From Azadirachta indica (Eukaryota; Streptophyta; Magnoliopsida; Sapindales; Meliaceae), in assembly GCA_022749755.1 (NCBI GenBank), contig CM040442.1:10452457-10516456 (forward strand): a stretch of DNA of 64,000 nt, in the 5' to 3' direction. A model generated the notes under the pieces. It ran no database searches. It was not told where the DNA came from and worked only from the letters and a program-made list of their open reading frames with translations. Positions 21,648 through 35,413 of this stretch are shown piece after piece. The first letter of the stretch is position 1. Each line of letters opens with the position of its first letter. Both the position numbers and the translations under genes were made by a program.

Positions 21648-22065
21648 AAAAGGAAATATGAAAAATGTTTAATTGCCCATATACTATCAATTTCATTACT
21701 TAATGTAATACGCAATAGCTACTCTAAGCTTAAACATGTATCATTCACATCTTATCTACCATACATAGATAACTAGCCCTTCTCACAGGTAAGAAGCATA
21801 ACATGTGCATAATAGCAACAAGAATAGTTCTAATGGACTAGTATTTCCTTTGCAGAATTATGTATACACGAAACGACTGACAAAACGCATGATTCCTTGT
21901 CATAAAAGCCACTCGCAAAAAAGGCTATGCATTAAAAAAGTAGAGATACTGCCAAATCAAAGTTGTTTCATTCATATGCATACATGAAACCTGTTAATGA
22001 AATGTGAAATTCATTTGCAAAGAAAAGAAAAAAAACTTGTAGTCAAGTTCGTACAAAAAAGAGCA

Positions 22066-25030
22066 TCACAGAGAGTACGACGAAAGATTGCCAAAATCTT
22101 CACAGCCGGATAAAGCAAAAAAAAAAAAAAAAAAAAAGAGAGAGGATAGATCACAATTAGCGAGTCGTAAGGAAACGAAACAGGCAAGAAGGGCCCCTGA
22201 CTTCTTCAAATTCTTGTACGCATTTCTGCTAGTCATTTGGGAGTTTGCGCTAGCCTTTGACTTTTCTAATCTCTCCAAAAGATTTGGAGCATCTGCCAAA
22301 TCATAGCGAGCCCTTTCAACTCATCATCAGGGGTGGGATCCGCCATTGATTGGCAAAGCCTCCCAGAAATGATATGCATGCTACAAACTATAAAATCCAT
22401 AAGGGGATATACCAGAAACCTAACTTGCCGAGCATCCAAGCACGCTTTCTTTTAAGCCAACAGCATAATGCGGTGAAAGACAAAACCAATCATGAAAATG
22501 ATAGAACCTTTCAAGAAAGAAAGAACATTGGTAGTTTGCAGCGAAATTAAGGACCGTCTCCGAAAAAGCTTGCATATGCTGGATTGGTTCAAATGCGATA
22601 GAGGTTTCCAAGAAAGAAGGCTACTATCACTGACTGGATGCAACACTTCTAAGGGGAGAGGGTTCACATCACTCATACCAAACTTGTCCCAGAACGAAAG
22701 AATATCCTTGCAAGTCGGCCGTGGGGGACCAGAGCTAGAAGTTGAGAAGGAAAATAATAAAAGAATAAGAAATACTATCCAAGGAACCAAATAACTCCAT
22801 TACACACAAGGAAAATCTTAGTTACCAGCGTAGATAAAGGTAACGGAAAAGAATGCAAGGCAAGATTTAGACCTGCCCCAACAAGACTAGGGGTTGGGCC
22901 AATTCCTGGGTTAAGTGAAAAACAAATCAGGTATCTTTTTATAAAGTCACAAGCGTAAGCCAATAAGACCTATAACATTTCCGTTGCCTCTACTTAAAGA
23001 AATTAGGGTCGGTTCTCTATCTTCTTCAAATGAAGTCCCTTCTTCTAGAATCCTCGAGAATAATTTCTTGGCAATTGGCAGGAAGAAAGACCGGTTTTTC
23101 TTTTCTAGTTAGGTAAGGCCTCTTCTGCGGGAGTATCAGCTTGTAGAGCATCTTACTAGTCAAAGGGTCACAATAAAAAAAAAAAAAAAAAAAAAAAGTG
23201 CAGTTATATAAGCTTACCTCACTCAGCTTTTGAGTTTGTTCGGCTCCTTTATTAACAGAAGATTCATTCGAAGAATCTGAACCCAAGGGAGAAGAGGAAG
23301 AAGAGCTACTAGAACTCGAGGATACAATCAGCAGCTTGTTGATAGGCTTGCTTCTGGCATCTTACGGTTTGGCAGGCTTATGGCAAAAGCTCCTCTGTAA
23401 TAAAAAAGAAGGTAGAGGTTTAGTATGAGTAGTTTTCTACTTAGAAGGACTTGATTTCGGCATAGAACTCATTGAAGAATTTTTGGATTTTCCAACAGTG
23501 GCAGACTAAGGAGAATGCAACACGCTCTTGCTCCAGGGAATCTTGTGAAAGCTTTCAGAACCAAAAAGGATAACTAATAAGTCAATTACACGGGAAAGAG
23601 GGACCTACGAAGGAGTCTCTGGATGCCCAGATAATTTCTGAGTCGTAACCCCTACTACGAGGCAATGATCAACATAAATTTTAGTATAAGGAAGTTTCTG
23701 CTTCCTTGCATTCAAGATGGTAGAAGTTGAACTGGATTTAAACAATTCTGAGCTCTCTAATTATTTTAACCCGCTAAGTCTTTTGGTTGACCTGTAGCAT
23801 TATCAACACAAGACAGAGGCAGCTTCCTCTAGTATTGGTGACACAGACTAGTAGACAGCTCATGCATATTCGAGCCTGCAACAACAATCTTTGTAGATTG
23901 CAACTTCGAATGATTGGCTAGCATTGATTGAGTGAAGTGATTAATGGTCTTGTCCAAAAAGAGAGCAGGGGCATCGACTGTGTGATATTATGTCTAGACC
24001 AAATTGCTTCCGCACAAGATAAGGCTAATGAGACAAAACTAAATTTGCGCTACGCGTATCAATACAGGGGAGCCAGCCTGGCTAATAACTCAAAATATGC
24101 ACCATACTCCAAATGTAGCGTCACATACCTGATACCTTCCAGATGAAAAAGTTCTGCAAACTCAAGGAAATAGAAAAAGTCACCGAGATTCAAGTATAGC
24201 TAGTACAAAAAATCGCATCTCACTTGATATGAACAGAGTCAAGAGGAGGAAAAGCATAATGAGGGAACCTTTCCAGTGGGAAAATTTAAAGAAAATGATT
24301 ATCAACGATCGAGTCAATAATACAACATCTACCGCCTTTAACCTTATCCGAATGAATCAAATCCAGCAGATGATAAAGGATACCTAAAAATAGAGAAGCC
24401 AAGGGAAAGCAATGTCCATGTGCCAAATGAATGGCAAGAGGAAAAACCTTCTTCCAAATAGTGTGGACCATGTTGTTACGTAAAAAGAAATGGCTCAACT
24501 ACAACGCAATCATAGCCTCTAAACTATGACCAAATTTGTAGCCACTGCCAGGGAGAAAACTTCGTCTACAATAGTTACCTAGAAGTATATTGTCGAATCC
24601 TGAAAAGTTGGAAGGGTAGAATTCTTGCTCTCGAAAAAGGCAATAACCAAAGCATTCTCTATACGTTTCTCATCAGCAGTCAATTGGATATTCAAAGGAT
24701 TCTTCTCACCAATTATGGGAAGATCAAGGATCGCAGCAACATCTTCCGAAGTTGGCGTAAACTCACCCCACGAAATAACAAAAGTGTGAGTATCAGAGCT
24801 CCATCTACGACAAACTCGACCCAAAGAAGACCAGTCCTTACCCATTGATAGTGTTCGTGAAACAAAAAATGGGGCAAGAATTCTAGCCTTTGACAATATA
24901 TCGCGGGTGGTGGCATCTTCTAATCCTATAGCCACCCAATTACTCCAGCCTTGGCTACGAGCGGAAGTAGCCCTGAATTGTATAAGCACGGGCCTGAAGT
25001 CATTTACAGCTAAGCATAATATAGAAATAC
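22066..25030 (-). pseudogene. Plant mobile domain (PMD, PF10536-type) gene, decayed
   Basis: The best part (about 25020-24579) reads FRPVLIQFRATSARSQGWSN, then SKARILAPFFVSRTLSMGKD, CRRWSSDTHTFVISWGEFTP and AAILDLPIIGEKNPL. These are the hallmark W-WGEFTPT-ED-A-L-LP pattern of the plant mobile domain found in MAIN-type proteins and in transposons. Downstream, KKVFPLAIHLAHGHCFPLAS and LFLGILYHLLDLIHSDKVKG (24498-24286) continue the domain in another frame. Later pieces are broken by stops. The 3' part (23286-22066) includes a serine/acid-rich segment and two A/T homopolymers. PMD genes ride in gypsy and Mutator elements. Host or element origin cannot be settled here. Confidence 0.65.
22118..22138. 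repeat. Poly(A) tract
   Basis: About 20 A in a row on plus inside the decayed PMD region. A similar run of about 21 A lies at 23176-23198. Either could be a slippage tract or the scar of a retroposed insertion. Confidence 0.7.
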
Positions 25031-27890
25031 TATTAGGTACAGTAAAATGAATGCCATCAAATGAAGATTATGGTAAATTCTCATTTGGAATTGATTTTGC
25101 CATTGAAGCAAGTTTCCCAATAAAGTCATATTCAAGAAAGAAAAGATGATTGATCATGACTTTGTAATCCATATGTACACAGAGTTGTGTCAAGTAGTAT
25201 AGTGATAAAAGGGGATGTTATAAGCACAAAGATTGAGTTTCTCAAATTATAATATAAGTCTTGTAATTATAGTCAATTGATTTTATCTAAGCACTCAAGA
25301 ATTAATTGGGTGAAAAAATGTAAAAATATAAAAATATAAACAGCAATCTAATTAACGAAAACAGAAATAAAAAATTGAGACTAAGAGAGCAAGTGTATGA
25401 ATTTTAATACAAAATGGTCTAACAATCTTGATTTCACCTAATGAACACCATGTTTCTCGTAATTGGAAATTTACAATACTTTCATTTTTAGTACACTAAT
25501 CACAAGTTCTAACTAACCTCATTTCCTCTCCTCAGTTTCAAACTAAGCCCTATGTGTGGTTAACAAATATTCCTATCTAACTCAATTAACTACACTTTCT
25601 TTTAGCTCAACCTGTTATTAATCACTAAAGAATCACTCACCTATCGGTTACTTGATATCTCTAGTGTTAATATGATTATCTACATAATGAGGTCCACCTA
25701 TAATATTCTAAACTGTGTTTTCCAATCCATGATTAATCAAAATAATTCATCAAACAACAAATTATAAGCATTAAATACAAAAAAAAACACAAGTGACAAA
25801 AGATTAATAACATTGACGAATTCCAAATTAGTCAAAACATGGCTTAATTAGATTACCTTAAGATCCTAAAACATAAAATCTAGCCTAACATATCAATGAA
25901 AACATCAAAATCATCTTGAAATTCATCCTTCTTAAGAAATAGAACAAATAACAATAATAAATGAAGTTCAAGACAAATTAAAGAGATAAAGAGATGAAAC
26001 TAGTTTAATTGATGCTTTAATTCTATAATTCTTCATGTAATTTTCCAATTTCCTCCAAATATTATTGATTTTCCACCTTTCTCACACTAGAATCCTCTCA
26101 ATTTTCTCTCTTTCTCATTGTAAAAATATCTCTTTCTATAATTGGAAAATGGTAGCTAACTCCCAAATCACAAAAACCTAGAATTAGCCAAATTTGGCCA
26201 TCCAAAACTAATCCAACTGTTGAAAACCATTGAAGGACTTCACCTAGGATGCTAAAGATGCATTTGTGCTAGGCATTTAGCATCAGTGGCACGCATGGGT
26301 CACTCTCTCAGCATGCCTTTGGTGTAAAAGAGGCATGGCGCACACGCACCAAGCTCTTTAACTCCCTATTTTGAAACTCTTGCATTTTAGTCCCAAGTTT
26401 CTCGCATTTTGGTCCTTGCTTTGATGCTCTTGCATTTTAGTCCCCATTATCTTGCATTTTAAGTCCTTCTTTTCATGTCTTTCTCGTTTTTCTGTCCTTT
26501 CCGCTTTTTTTCATTCTTTAATTCACTTTGGATTGGTGTTTGTCTACATTCCTGTACATGAGCATGAAATTTCATCAAATAACAATATGGCATAAGTATT
26601 TGTGTGCATATTTAGGTCCACAAGTCAATGATTGCAGAGTAGAACACTTACGCATCAATGATCCAGAATCTTAACTGTCAGATGAATGGAAAACATATTT
26701 CTAAAAGAGTAAAAACAAAACCTCGCATCAAATTCTCCAAAAGAAATGGACATAAGACCAAAATACTACAATAAAAGATGAAGCAAAAGAGAATCTTACC
26801 AGGAATGGTGGGATTAGTAGAGCCTTGTACTAAATCAAAGAAAAAGATGCATGATTGCAAGCAAAGGAGCACAGGGGACCACAAAAGCATAAAGAAGTGT
26901 GGCATAAAAGGTCAAGAAGAAAGGGAAAGTATTCTTAAAGAAATTTTTGGAAGATAACAAAGGAAAGCTTTTATGATTTTGGGCTAAAAGCAAAAATGGT
27001 TATTCATATGGCTATAAGAATTGAAGAGTCAAGTATAAACCAAAACAACCGTTGGTGAAAGGGATTAATTATTGGATGATGTTAGCAAAGACGGTCAAAA
27101 TATCCAATCATTTTTGGAAGGTCAAACGGCTTATTTTTCAAATTAAATGGCTAGTATGTGATATTGATAAGATAAATAGGTAGTTATGAACGTGTCTTAC
27201 ATTAAAAGAAAAATGCATGAGCTAAGTCATTTCCTACTACAACTTCACATCACACACTATATAAGATTGTATGATTCTACATTTAAGAGAGTTGACATTG
27301 ATTAGCTGATAAATCATGTCTTTGAAGAGCATCTTCCTCTTCATGACAGTACTTGTAATATTGCTTACCTTTTGGCTATCTCTTTTTCCAACTAAATCAA
27401 CCTTAAACGCCACCATAGCATCTGTCATCATTCCTACATCCATTGGCTTTAAATTGGTTATTTTAAAGATCAAAAACACCTTTTCCGTTGCCTTAGACTC
27501 ATCAGATCGCAAACAATCATATTGAATACCCTTATCTGATTCTCCAATAATTACAATCTGCACTTTAAAATATTGTGTTCCTTTGCATTAATATTGGGAC
27601 TAACTTGCTATCATATACATTATGGACTCATAATTTACATTTCATGCCTTCTCTAAGTATTTTTTAGATACAGTAAGAGAGTGGTAGTAGATCCCTCTAG
27701 ACAAATTCAAGCCAATCTCTTAAAGTTGCAATATTACAGCTCTTGGACCATCTAATATGATCCAAAAGACGTGGTGGCCTTACTCCTTGTAAATCAAAAA
27801 GGGGTGTAAAATGTCAATTTGGATTTAGGGCCCATCAATCTTACCAAAATCAATACAAAGCCTATTTGTTTACATTTTAAGTTCTATTAT
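25031..27890. other. Spacer with transposon-like character, no gene identified
   Basis: Mostly AT-rich. 26381-26475 holds a short tandem array (see separate entry). 26230-26350 is locally GC-richer with GGCATGCGC-type words. A 108-codon frame on minus (27563-27237) and a 69-codon frame on plus overlap each other and match nothing I recognise. Confidence 0.4.
26381..26475. repeat. Short tandem array of CTTGCATTTTAGTCC
   Basis: Four imperfect units of 22-28 bases: TTGCATTTTAGTCC, TCGCATTTTGGTCC, TTGCATTTTAGTCC, TTGCATTTTAAGTCC. Confidence 0.7.
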
Positions 27891-27904
27891 TTATTTTCTC
27901 AGCA

Positions 27905-29975
27905 CAAGATTAGCAAATATGAAAGGCTTGAAATTGTTGGATCTAAGTGACAATAACACAAACGGCTCTCTTATTAGCAAAATCTACTTTAAATATCATA
28001 TATTAATTGACATAATCTGATAATTAAGACTTCATATTTTTGTTTCCCTCCAACCTCTTACGCAAGAGTATGTGAATTGAAGAATCTTGTTGAGCTAGAT
28101 CTTAGTACGAGTAATATTGACGATCCTATCTCCATTTGTCTTACCAACTTGACCAACCTCAAATTTCTCAAGCTCTTATTCAATAGGTTACTTGGAAACT
28201 TCTCATTTGTTATTACAAATCTTACATCCCTTGTAATTTCCCTCTTTGATAATATCTTCAAAGGCTCATTCTTACTCTTTTTGTTGGCTGAACATTCAAA
28301 TCTTCGAGTTTTTCAACTTTTGAACAATTTGATACAAGTGCAAATTGAAAATTTACCCTAGCTTCCTACCTTCCAATTGAAGGCTCTCCATTTGAGCGAT
28401 TGCAACATGCTTGTTATTCTTAATTTTTTCTTATAACAGGACAATTTATGATTCATTCACCTCTCTTACAACAAGAAGGTAAAAAACGTTCCCACCTAGT
28501 TATTGGAGATTAACAAAAGTTACAAACCTTGTTTTTGCAGAATAACTCACTATTAGGAATTTTTCTATTGCCAAACTTCAAACACAATCTGTTCCATTTA
28601 GATATCTTTAACAACAAATTCAATTGTGAGCTTCTTACTAATATTGCTATGATGCTCTCAAAATTGCTCTAAATAAAGATGTCAGAAAATAGTTTTGGGG
28701 GCAATCTTTCCTCTTCACTGGGTAAGATGAACATACTTCAGTACTTGGATTTGGCTAGTAATAATTTCCTCAGAATTACCCACATAATTTATCATTAGTT
28801 GCTTCTTATTGTTACCTTAAGCCTACAAAATAACAAGCCTTAAGGAACAAGTTTTCCAAGGTATATGAACTTTACTAATTTGGGGTGCTTGTTCTTAGAC
28901 GACAATTAGTTCAGCGGAAAGATTAATGATGGACTGTCAGAGCAAATTCATTAAACATTTTAGACATATTCAACAAACAAGTTGACTGGTCAAATTCCTC
29001 ACTGGATTAGAAACTCGACATATCTCGAGATTCTTTTAATGGTAAACAAATTTTTGGAAGGTAATATTCTTATTCAGCTCAACAAACATAGAGTTCTTGA
29101 TGCTCTGGACATCTTCGAGCTCGGATCTATGGCATCATCCTTCAATTTTTCACCTTTAAGCCACCTTTACCTACATAATAATTAGTTTGATGGGACAATA
29201 TATTCCAGATACATTACTCAAAAGTTCTGAATTAATAATTCTCATTCTAAGTAACAATAAGTTTTCTGGAATTATTCCTTATTGGATTAATGAGTCTTCA
29301 TCCCTACGTATTCTTCTTCTGGGGGAAAATAATCTTCAATCTTCAAGGTCATATTCCTAATCACTTATGTCAATTAAGAGAGCTGAGTATCATGGATCTT
29401 TCCTATAACAATTTGAATGGTTCAATACCTAGATGCTTCACTAAAAGGACATTATAGGCTGGACCAATGCAAGAATATTATAATGATAGTTACTATTATT
29501 CTACTCTTCAATTAAGCAAGTAGGTACCAAATTGTCACCCATCAAGTCAACAAGATGTAATATTTACGACGATGTATAGATATGAAGCTTACCAAGGCAA
29601 AAATCTTAATAATGTAACTAGCTTGGATTTGTTATGCAATAAATTGTCCAGACAACTCCTACTATAGATCATTTGCAAAGTTTGATGAGAAAAACTATAG
29701 AGGTAATCTAGGTCTTTCTGGTCCAACAATTAACAAGAGTTGCATTAAGGTATTGGATTCGCCCTCAATGGAATCTAGTAACTAAGCAGAAGAAGATGAA
29801 TTTGCAATTGATATGGTACTATTCTATTAGAGTTTTGCTACATCCTATGTCACACTAATGCTAAGATTGCTTTCGGATAAAATTCATATTGGTGCAAAAC
29901 ATGGTTTTATAGATTTTGCTACATCCTATTTCGTCAATGCATTTATAGATTTATGTATTTTGAAATATGTATTTT
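27905..29975 (+). pseudogene. LRR receptor-like protein gene, heavily decayed
   Basis: A small LRR exon (about 27912: GLANMKGLKLLDLSDNN) is followed by a longer exon from about 28066. That exon begins KNLVELDLSTSNIDD, CLTNLTNLKFLKL and FKGSFLLFLLAEHSNLRVF, the usual order in RLP14/RLP15-type proteins. Later LRR pieces (TGQIPHWIRNSTYLEIL; about 29390 LRELSIMDLSYNNLNGSIPR) are in shifting frames. The C-terminus is recognisable near 29670-29900: FAKFDEKNYRGNLGLSGPTI, then acidic EEDEFAIDM and a broken membrane segment. More than ten stops are present. Intact relatives are cell-surface receptors without a kinase. It faces away from the more complete gene at 31.6-37.4 kb, as a head-to-tail relic on the other strand. 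Confidence 0.85.
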
Positions 29976-30176
29976 GTAAGTGACAATACTAAGCAATATA
30001 CATGTATAACTTATTTCACAATGGCATATGCATTCTGTTTTCTTTTCTTCCACGTGTTATGAATTTGTTTGAATTCAATCATTAAGCATCAAGCGCGTCC
30101 CAAATTGTCTACATCATAGACTGTAATTTGCTAATAAATTTTATTGGATGTTTAACAAATTTAGCTTGTTTTTCTA

Positions 30177-30319
30177 GGGTCCGTTTGATTTAATATTCAG
30201 ATAGGATTATGAGTTTTTAAAAGTAAAAAAATACAAAAAAAATATTTAAAGAAGCATATTTGTGTAAATGTTATGCTACTTTTTGAAAGCAATTTTTGAA
30301 TAACAAATTAAACAGGGCC
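30177..30319. mobile_element. Tourist-like MITE
   Basis: About 143 bases with inverted ends GGGTCCGTTTGATTTAA and TTGTTTAA-CAGGGCC (plus ...AAATTAAACAGGGCC), close to the GGGCCTGTTTGG ends of PIF/Harbinger-type MITEs. Non-coding and AT-rich. Confidence 0.55.
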
Positions 30320-31608
30320 TTAATTTAAAACCTTTATTCAGCAATCAAAGGTTTCGCAAACTGAGAAAATAATGGTATTAACAAAATGTGGCTTTTAATA
30401 TTTAACATATGATTCATTGCAAAACTTATAATCTAGATGGCTGAGGAGAATATCTGTCAATATCCTTTATTAATTGTAGAAAATAATACACTTTCTGCTA
30501 AACACAACTTCTCTGGCGTACAGGATTTGTTGTTCCTTAAGGTCGATTGGAGCAACACGGTGCATTGGCGTCTTAATGTCAAGGGCACGCACACAGTTCA
30601 TTAAGAATTACACAATCTGACAAATGACTGGCAAAATAAATTTGTTCTACATACGTTGTCACTAATGTGCACTTCGAATCTTTACCGAATGCTTGAAATG
30701 TCTTAAGCAAAAGCAGTAAGTGCTAAACAAGAAGAGGAAAAGAAAATAAGAATATTAGACATAAAACTAATTATCCTAAATTATAATATAACTTTTATTA
30801 ATTGGATGATGATTTTTAAAAATTTTAAAATGAATGACTAATTATCCACCTCAATTTTCAGCTGATGAAAGACATATAAATAATTTAGGATTAAAGTTTT
30901 ATCTATTTTTTAATAAAGTCATCTATGCATTAATTATTAATAATGCATATTGTAAGTTTTTCTTGTGTCATCAGTGCAATGAAAATTTCTTTCCAAGAAA
31001 ATAGATATTATTAAACAAGTTATATCATTACTTATATTGCATATAATTTATATGTAACTCAATATTATTGAAGATTTGCTCACAGAGAAATATCGAAGCT
31101 TACTATCAGCCTATATTTCTGCTGTTATATGCTGCCATTGCTGCTGATTTGCAGCAGAGAATAATAGCAGCTTGACGTTTGGGCTATTTTTCTTCTTCCT
31201 ATTGCTTCTTGTTGCTGTTGCAGGTTCTTGCTTCTGCTATTTTACAACAAAGACAACAGGTTCTTGAAGCTGTTTCTATCTTCTATTTGCATTGTTTTTC
31301 CTATTGTTTCTGCTGTTTTGTCTGCAACTTGCTCCTAACAAAGAAAATTGTGGCTTACTGTCACATTTTCTACTGCTACTTTTGTTGTTGCTTCATTTTT
31401 TATTTTCTATTCTCAGACCTTGAATTTCATTTGTACTCTAATCTTACGGGTTGTTCTTGTATTCCCTTTTCTTAATACTTCAATAATATGTTATTTCGAC
31501 ACGTAAAAAAAAAATGACGAATTGAAAAAATATAATTTTATTAAGTTGCTACATTTGGGAAGTTCAAGAAAATTAGATGAAAATACATTACTATTTAATA
31601 CAATGCAA
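30320..31608. other. Spacer, partly T/C-rich; no gene seen
   Basis: 31080-31490 is rich in TGCTGC/TTCTGCTGTT words, which produce an accidental 98-codon frame of Cys, Phe and Leu. The composition resembles some LTRs, but no ends or primer site could be fixed. The rest is AT-rich. Confidence 0.4.
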
Positions 31609-34115
31609 CTAAATATTTCTATGAGAGGTTCGTCTAGGGATGAGATGGTCAATGACCACATAGTAACAACGGCTTATCCACATCTCAAAAACATAAAACC
31701 ATCTTCGTCGCCAATATGAATTCATGTATAAAATTACAATAATCCCCAAGAATCCAATTGTGTAAGAGGCTATAAAAGTGATGTAGAAGCTATCCATCTC
31801 AATCAAATTATTATCTTTTTTGTTGCTAATTGAAGCTTTTGGTACTATTGATGGTGATCCAACTTGATTATAACTTTGTGGCAACGGTTGTCCACAAAGA
31901 AAAGGATTCCCCTTGTAGCTACTCTCCTCGAAAGTTGCAAATTGTGCAGTCCAATCTGGTATCTTACCTGATAAGTTGTTGTGCGCCACACTAAAAACAG
32001 CCAAGTTATATAACTCAGCAAGTTGTGAAGGGATTTTTCCATACAAGTTATTGTAGGAAAGATCCAAGCTTTCAATTTGCCTGAGCCTTCCAAAGGTCTC
32101 CGGAATTGTTCCAGTTAAATTGTTATGGGACAAATTCAAAGCATGAATTTGAGTAAGATACCCGACTTGAGGGGGAATCTCTCCTGTCAACTGATTGCAA
32201 GAAAGATCAATTCCTGACATGTTAGTCAAAACTCTCCCATGGTAATAGTAAGAGATGTTCTTTGTTGTGAACGGTATACTTTCTTCCTTTCCCATCGGAT
32301 GATTATCTGGAGAAAAAGCACTCACAAATGTCGGAGCAAGATCCTCGAAACTAGAAGTTGGAGGTGCAACATCATCATAAGTTTTACGTAGAGCAGTGTT
32401 ATACAAGCATGAAGGAATTTGTCCAGAAAGATTATTGTGAGAAAGGTCTATTAGTTTCAATTGATTCAACTGGCGCAACTCAGTTGGCACTACACCTTCA
32501 AAATTATTATTCCCCAGGATAAGGTAGCTTAATTGTGAAAGACGATCTATCCAGATCGGAATGCTACCTTTTAAGCGATTATGGATAAGATCTAATGTCA
32601 ACAACAAAGCACTATCATGGAATACATCTATTAGTTGTCCTTCCAACCTATTTTTGGACAAGTGAACTTCTTTTATTGTAGGATGATTAAAGCATGACGG
32701 TAAATTGCCAGAGATGGTATTATTTGAAAGGTCCAAAACTTCAAGATTGTAAAGATGACAAAATTCTATTGGAATTGGACCTTCAAGATGATTATTGGGT
32801 ATTATGATATCAAACAATGTCGACATATTCCCTAACCAACTTGGGATTCTATCGGAGAAATGGTTATTACTAAGATACAATCCTACCAATGAAGAGCAAT
32901 TAGATAAACTTTTTGGGATCTCTCCAACGAAGTGGTTGTCATCCAATTGTAAGCGATACAATTTTGTCAAGTTAAAGTTTCTAGAGAATATATGACCTTG
33001 CAAACTATTGTTTGATAACACGAGGAGTCTTAATGAGAAGCAACCTGTGGTTAAGTGTTCAGGTATTTCACCAGTCAATTGATTATTGGATAAGTCTAGA
33101 CTTTCCAATAAGTTCATATCACCAAATGAAGAGGGAATACTACCATTCAAACTATTCTTGGAGATGTTGAAGTATAGTAAACTTGACAAGTATGCTCCAA
33201 TTTCTTCCGGAATGTGGCCATGGAAGAAATTTTGAGAAACGTTTATTGATCTTAAATGCTGGTGAGGGCGAATTGGCATTTGTAAAGGTCCTGAAAGAGA
33301 ATTATTGACTAGAGCAAGTGTTTCTAATTTTGTATTATTTTCTAATAACCATTCTGGAAATTCTCCCCTCAAGTTAACATGAGAAAGATCAACTTCTTGC
33401 AGGTCATGTTGATGATAAAGGAATTTGGGAAATGTACAAGCATCTCCATAACTAGACAGTGTGATGAAATTTAACTGGAATTTCGGGGCCAAAGAATGTG
33501 TCTCTGTTTCTTCATATATTTGGTTAATATCACCATAGAAGCTCTTGAGGCCTGAATGATTGTAAAACGGTTCAAGTGAAATTGGGATTTGAAAGTGATT
33601 GTTTGAAAGGATAAGGTATTGGAGGGATGTCAGATACCGGAGAGGAGATGAGGAGGTGCTTCCAGTAATTTGATTGAAAGAGAGATCTAAAAATCGAAGG
33701 GAAGTGAAATTTGCAAAGCTCCACGGCAAGATACCATCAATATCGTTATGGTCGATAAGCAAGGCTTCAAGATTCACCATCTCACAAAAGCCTGAAATAT
33801 AACACATTCTTTAGTGTAATATATATGGGTTGGTGGTTTACCTTTTAACTTAAATTTTCGGACTTAAATGGTGACATAATTTGATTCCTAAGAATAGCAT
33901 CATTTTAGAGTTAAGACATGTAAAAGAAAAGACAGCATACTACAATATTTTAGATTCTTGGACAAATATAGGATAAATACTAATTCATAAATAAATTTCA
34001 CTTTAATAGATGTTATATATCATTATAACAATATATCCTATTACTTTAAAATCATTTTACTTCTAAATACTCAAAAGGGTCAACGATGTGTTTTTTATGA
34101 AAGGCTAAAATTTTA

Positions 34116-34574
34116 GGAAAAAAGTCACTTTCCCCCTAATTTATAACCCTTTTATGACTTACCTTCTTGTTATTTCAAAATTACCATCTACCTCTTACCG
34201 TCAAATTCAGTCATTAACAAGTAATATTTTTTGATCATTTTATATATTTGCTCCTAACCAAATTAAATTTGTACTGGAGCTAAACTATAACCCAACAAAA
34301 CTTGATTTTTTTGTTTAAAAGAAAAATATGATATTATATAAATTACAAGGATGATTAAATAAATAATAATTCCAAAAACTTAAAATAATAATAAGAAAAA
34401 GGCATTATAATTTAGGTTAAATATAAATATAATTTTGTTAGGGATAAATGACAAAATATAATAAAATATATCTAACGGCAAATTTTGACTTAGGGGGGTA
34501 AGTAGTAGTTTTGCAACAACAACAAAGCAAGTGGTAAAAGCATTATAAATTAGGGTGGAAAGCGGTATTTTTTC
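34116..34574. mobile_element. Mutator-type MITE in intron 6 of the RLP gene
   Basis: Inverted arms of more than 100 bases: left GGAAAAAAGTCACTTTCCCC with CTAATTTATAA; right TTATAAATTAGGGTGG with GCGGTATTTTTTC. The flanks aaaatttta and aaattttta form a near-perfect 9-bp duplication, which points to the Mutator group. It lies wholly within the intron and need not disturb splicing. Confidence 0.7.
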
Positions 34575-35413
34575 AAATTTTTAATTAATTGTGGGTTAAA
34601 ATAAGAGGTAAGACAGGGACATTAACTAACCTTGATCAAGAATCGTGCCTTTGAGTCCACAATTGGACAGGGATAAATGCTGAAGAAAAGGCATCCATTT
34701 GCTGATATGAAGAAAGCCGTCGACTAGTTGAGTGCCATCCATGATTAAATATTCCAAATTCTTGAAGTCAAGAATATCTGCAAACAAGGAACAAGAGAAA
34801 AAAAAAAATTCGTCATATCTCACATGGTTAGAAAAAGTGATGTTAGCAAAAGTGAGTTTAGAATAAGTCAATTATAAACTTTATAAATCTTTTTTTTCTT
34901 CCTTAATTAACTAGATGTGTGGTAAGTAGTAAAATCAATTATTTTCCAAATTGTTGAATTTAAGAAGATGTACCAAACACAAAGCAATCCAGTCGCGTCA
35001 CTTAAAAGGAAAATCAATGTATTATTTCTTGTCTTTCTTGTTTTTTTTTTTTTTCTCCATCTATTTTTCATGGCTTCTTTTCAAAATTTTTACCAAACGT
35101 TGTGGTTAAAATTCTCAGTAGAATTTGTAATATACCTTGAAAATTTGAGATGCCGTGGAGTTCACAATTCCTCATCGACAAACGTTTTAGGGAAGTGATA
35201 GCTGCGATGTTTTGTAGAAGGCGTATGTGGAGAGAAGACCGGTCCAAGATTAAGGCTTCCAAGTTGGTCAAATTGTACTGAAACTTTAGTGAAAAGGAAC
35301 ATCAACTTTAAATGAATCCAGGAGTTTATTTTTCTTAAAAAAAATTTTAGGAAAGAAATTCAGAGCTGTGACATACCTTCAACATTAATCATTTCTTTTT
35401 CAAAATTTGTAAA

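Noticed and set aside
27237..27563. 108-codon minus-strand frame overlapping a 69-codon plus-strand frame
   Set aside because: The two frames shadow one another and neither resembles a known protein; no promoter or splice signals support either.
31179..31475. 98-codon plus-strand frame rich in Cys, Phe and Leu
   Set aside because: It arises from TTCTGCTGTT-type low-complexity sequence; there is no domain, signal or context for a gene.
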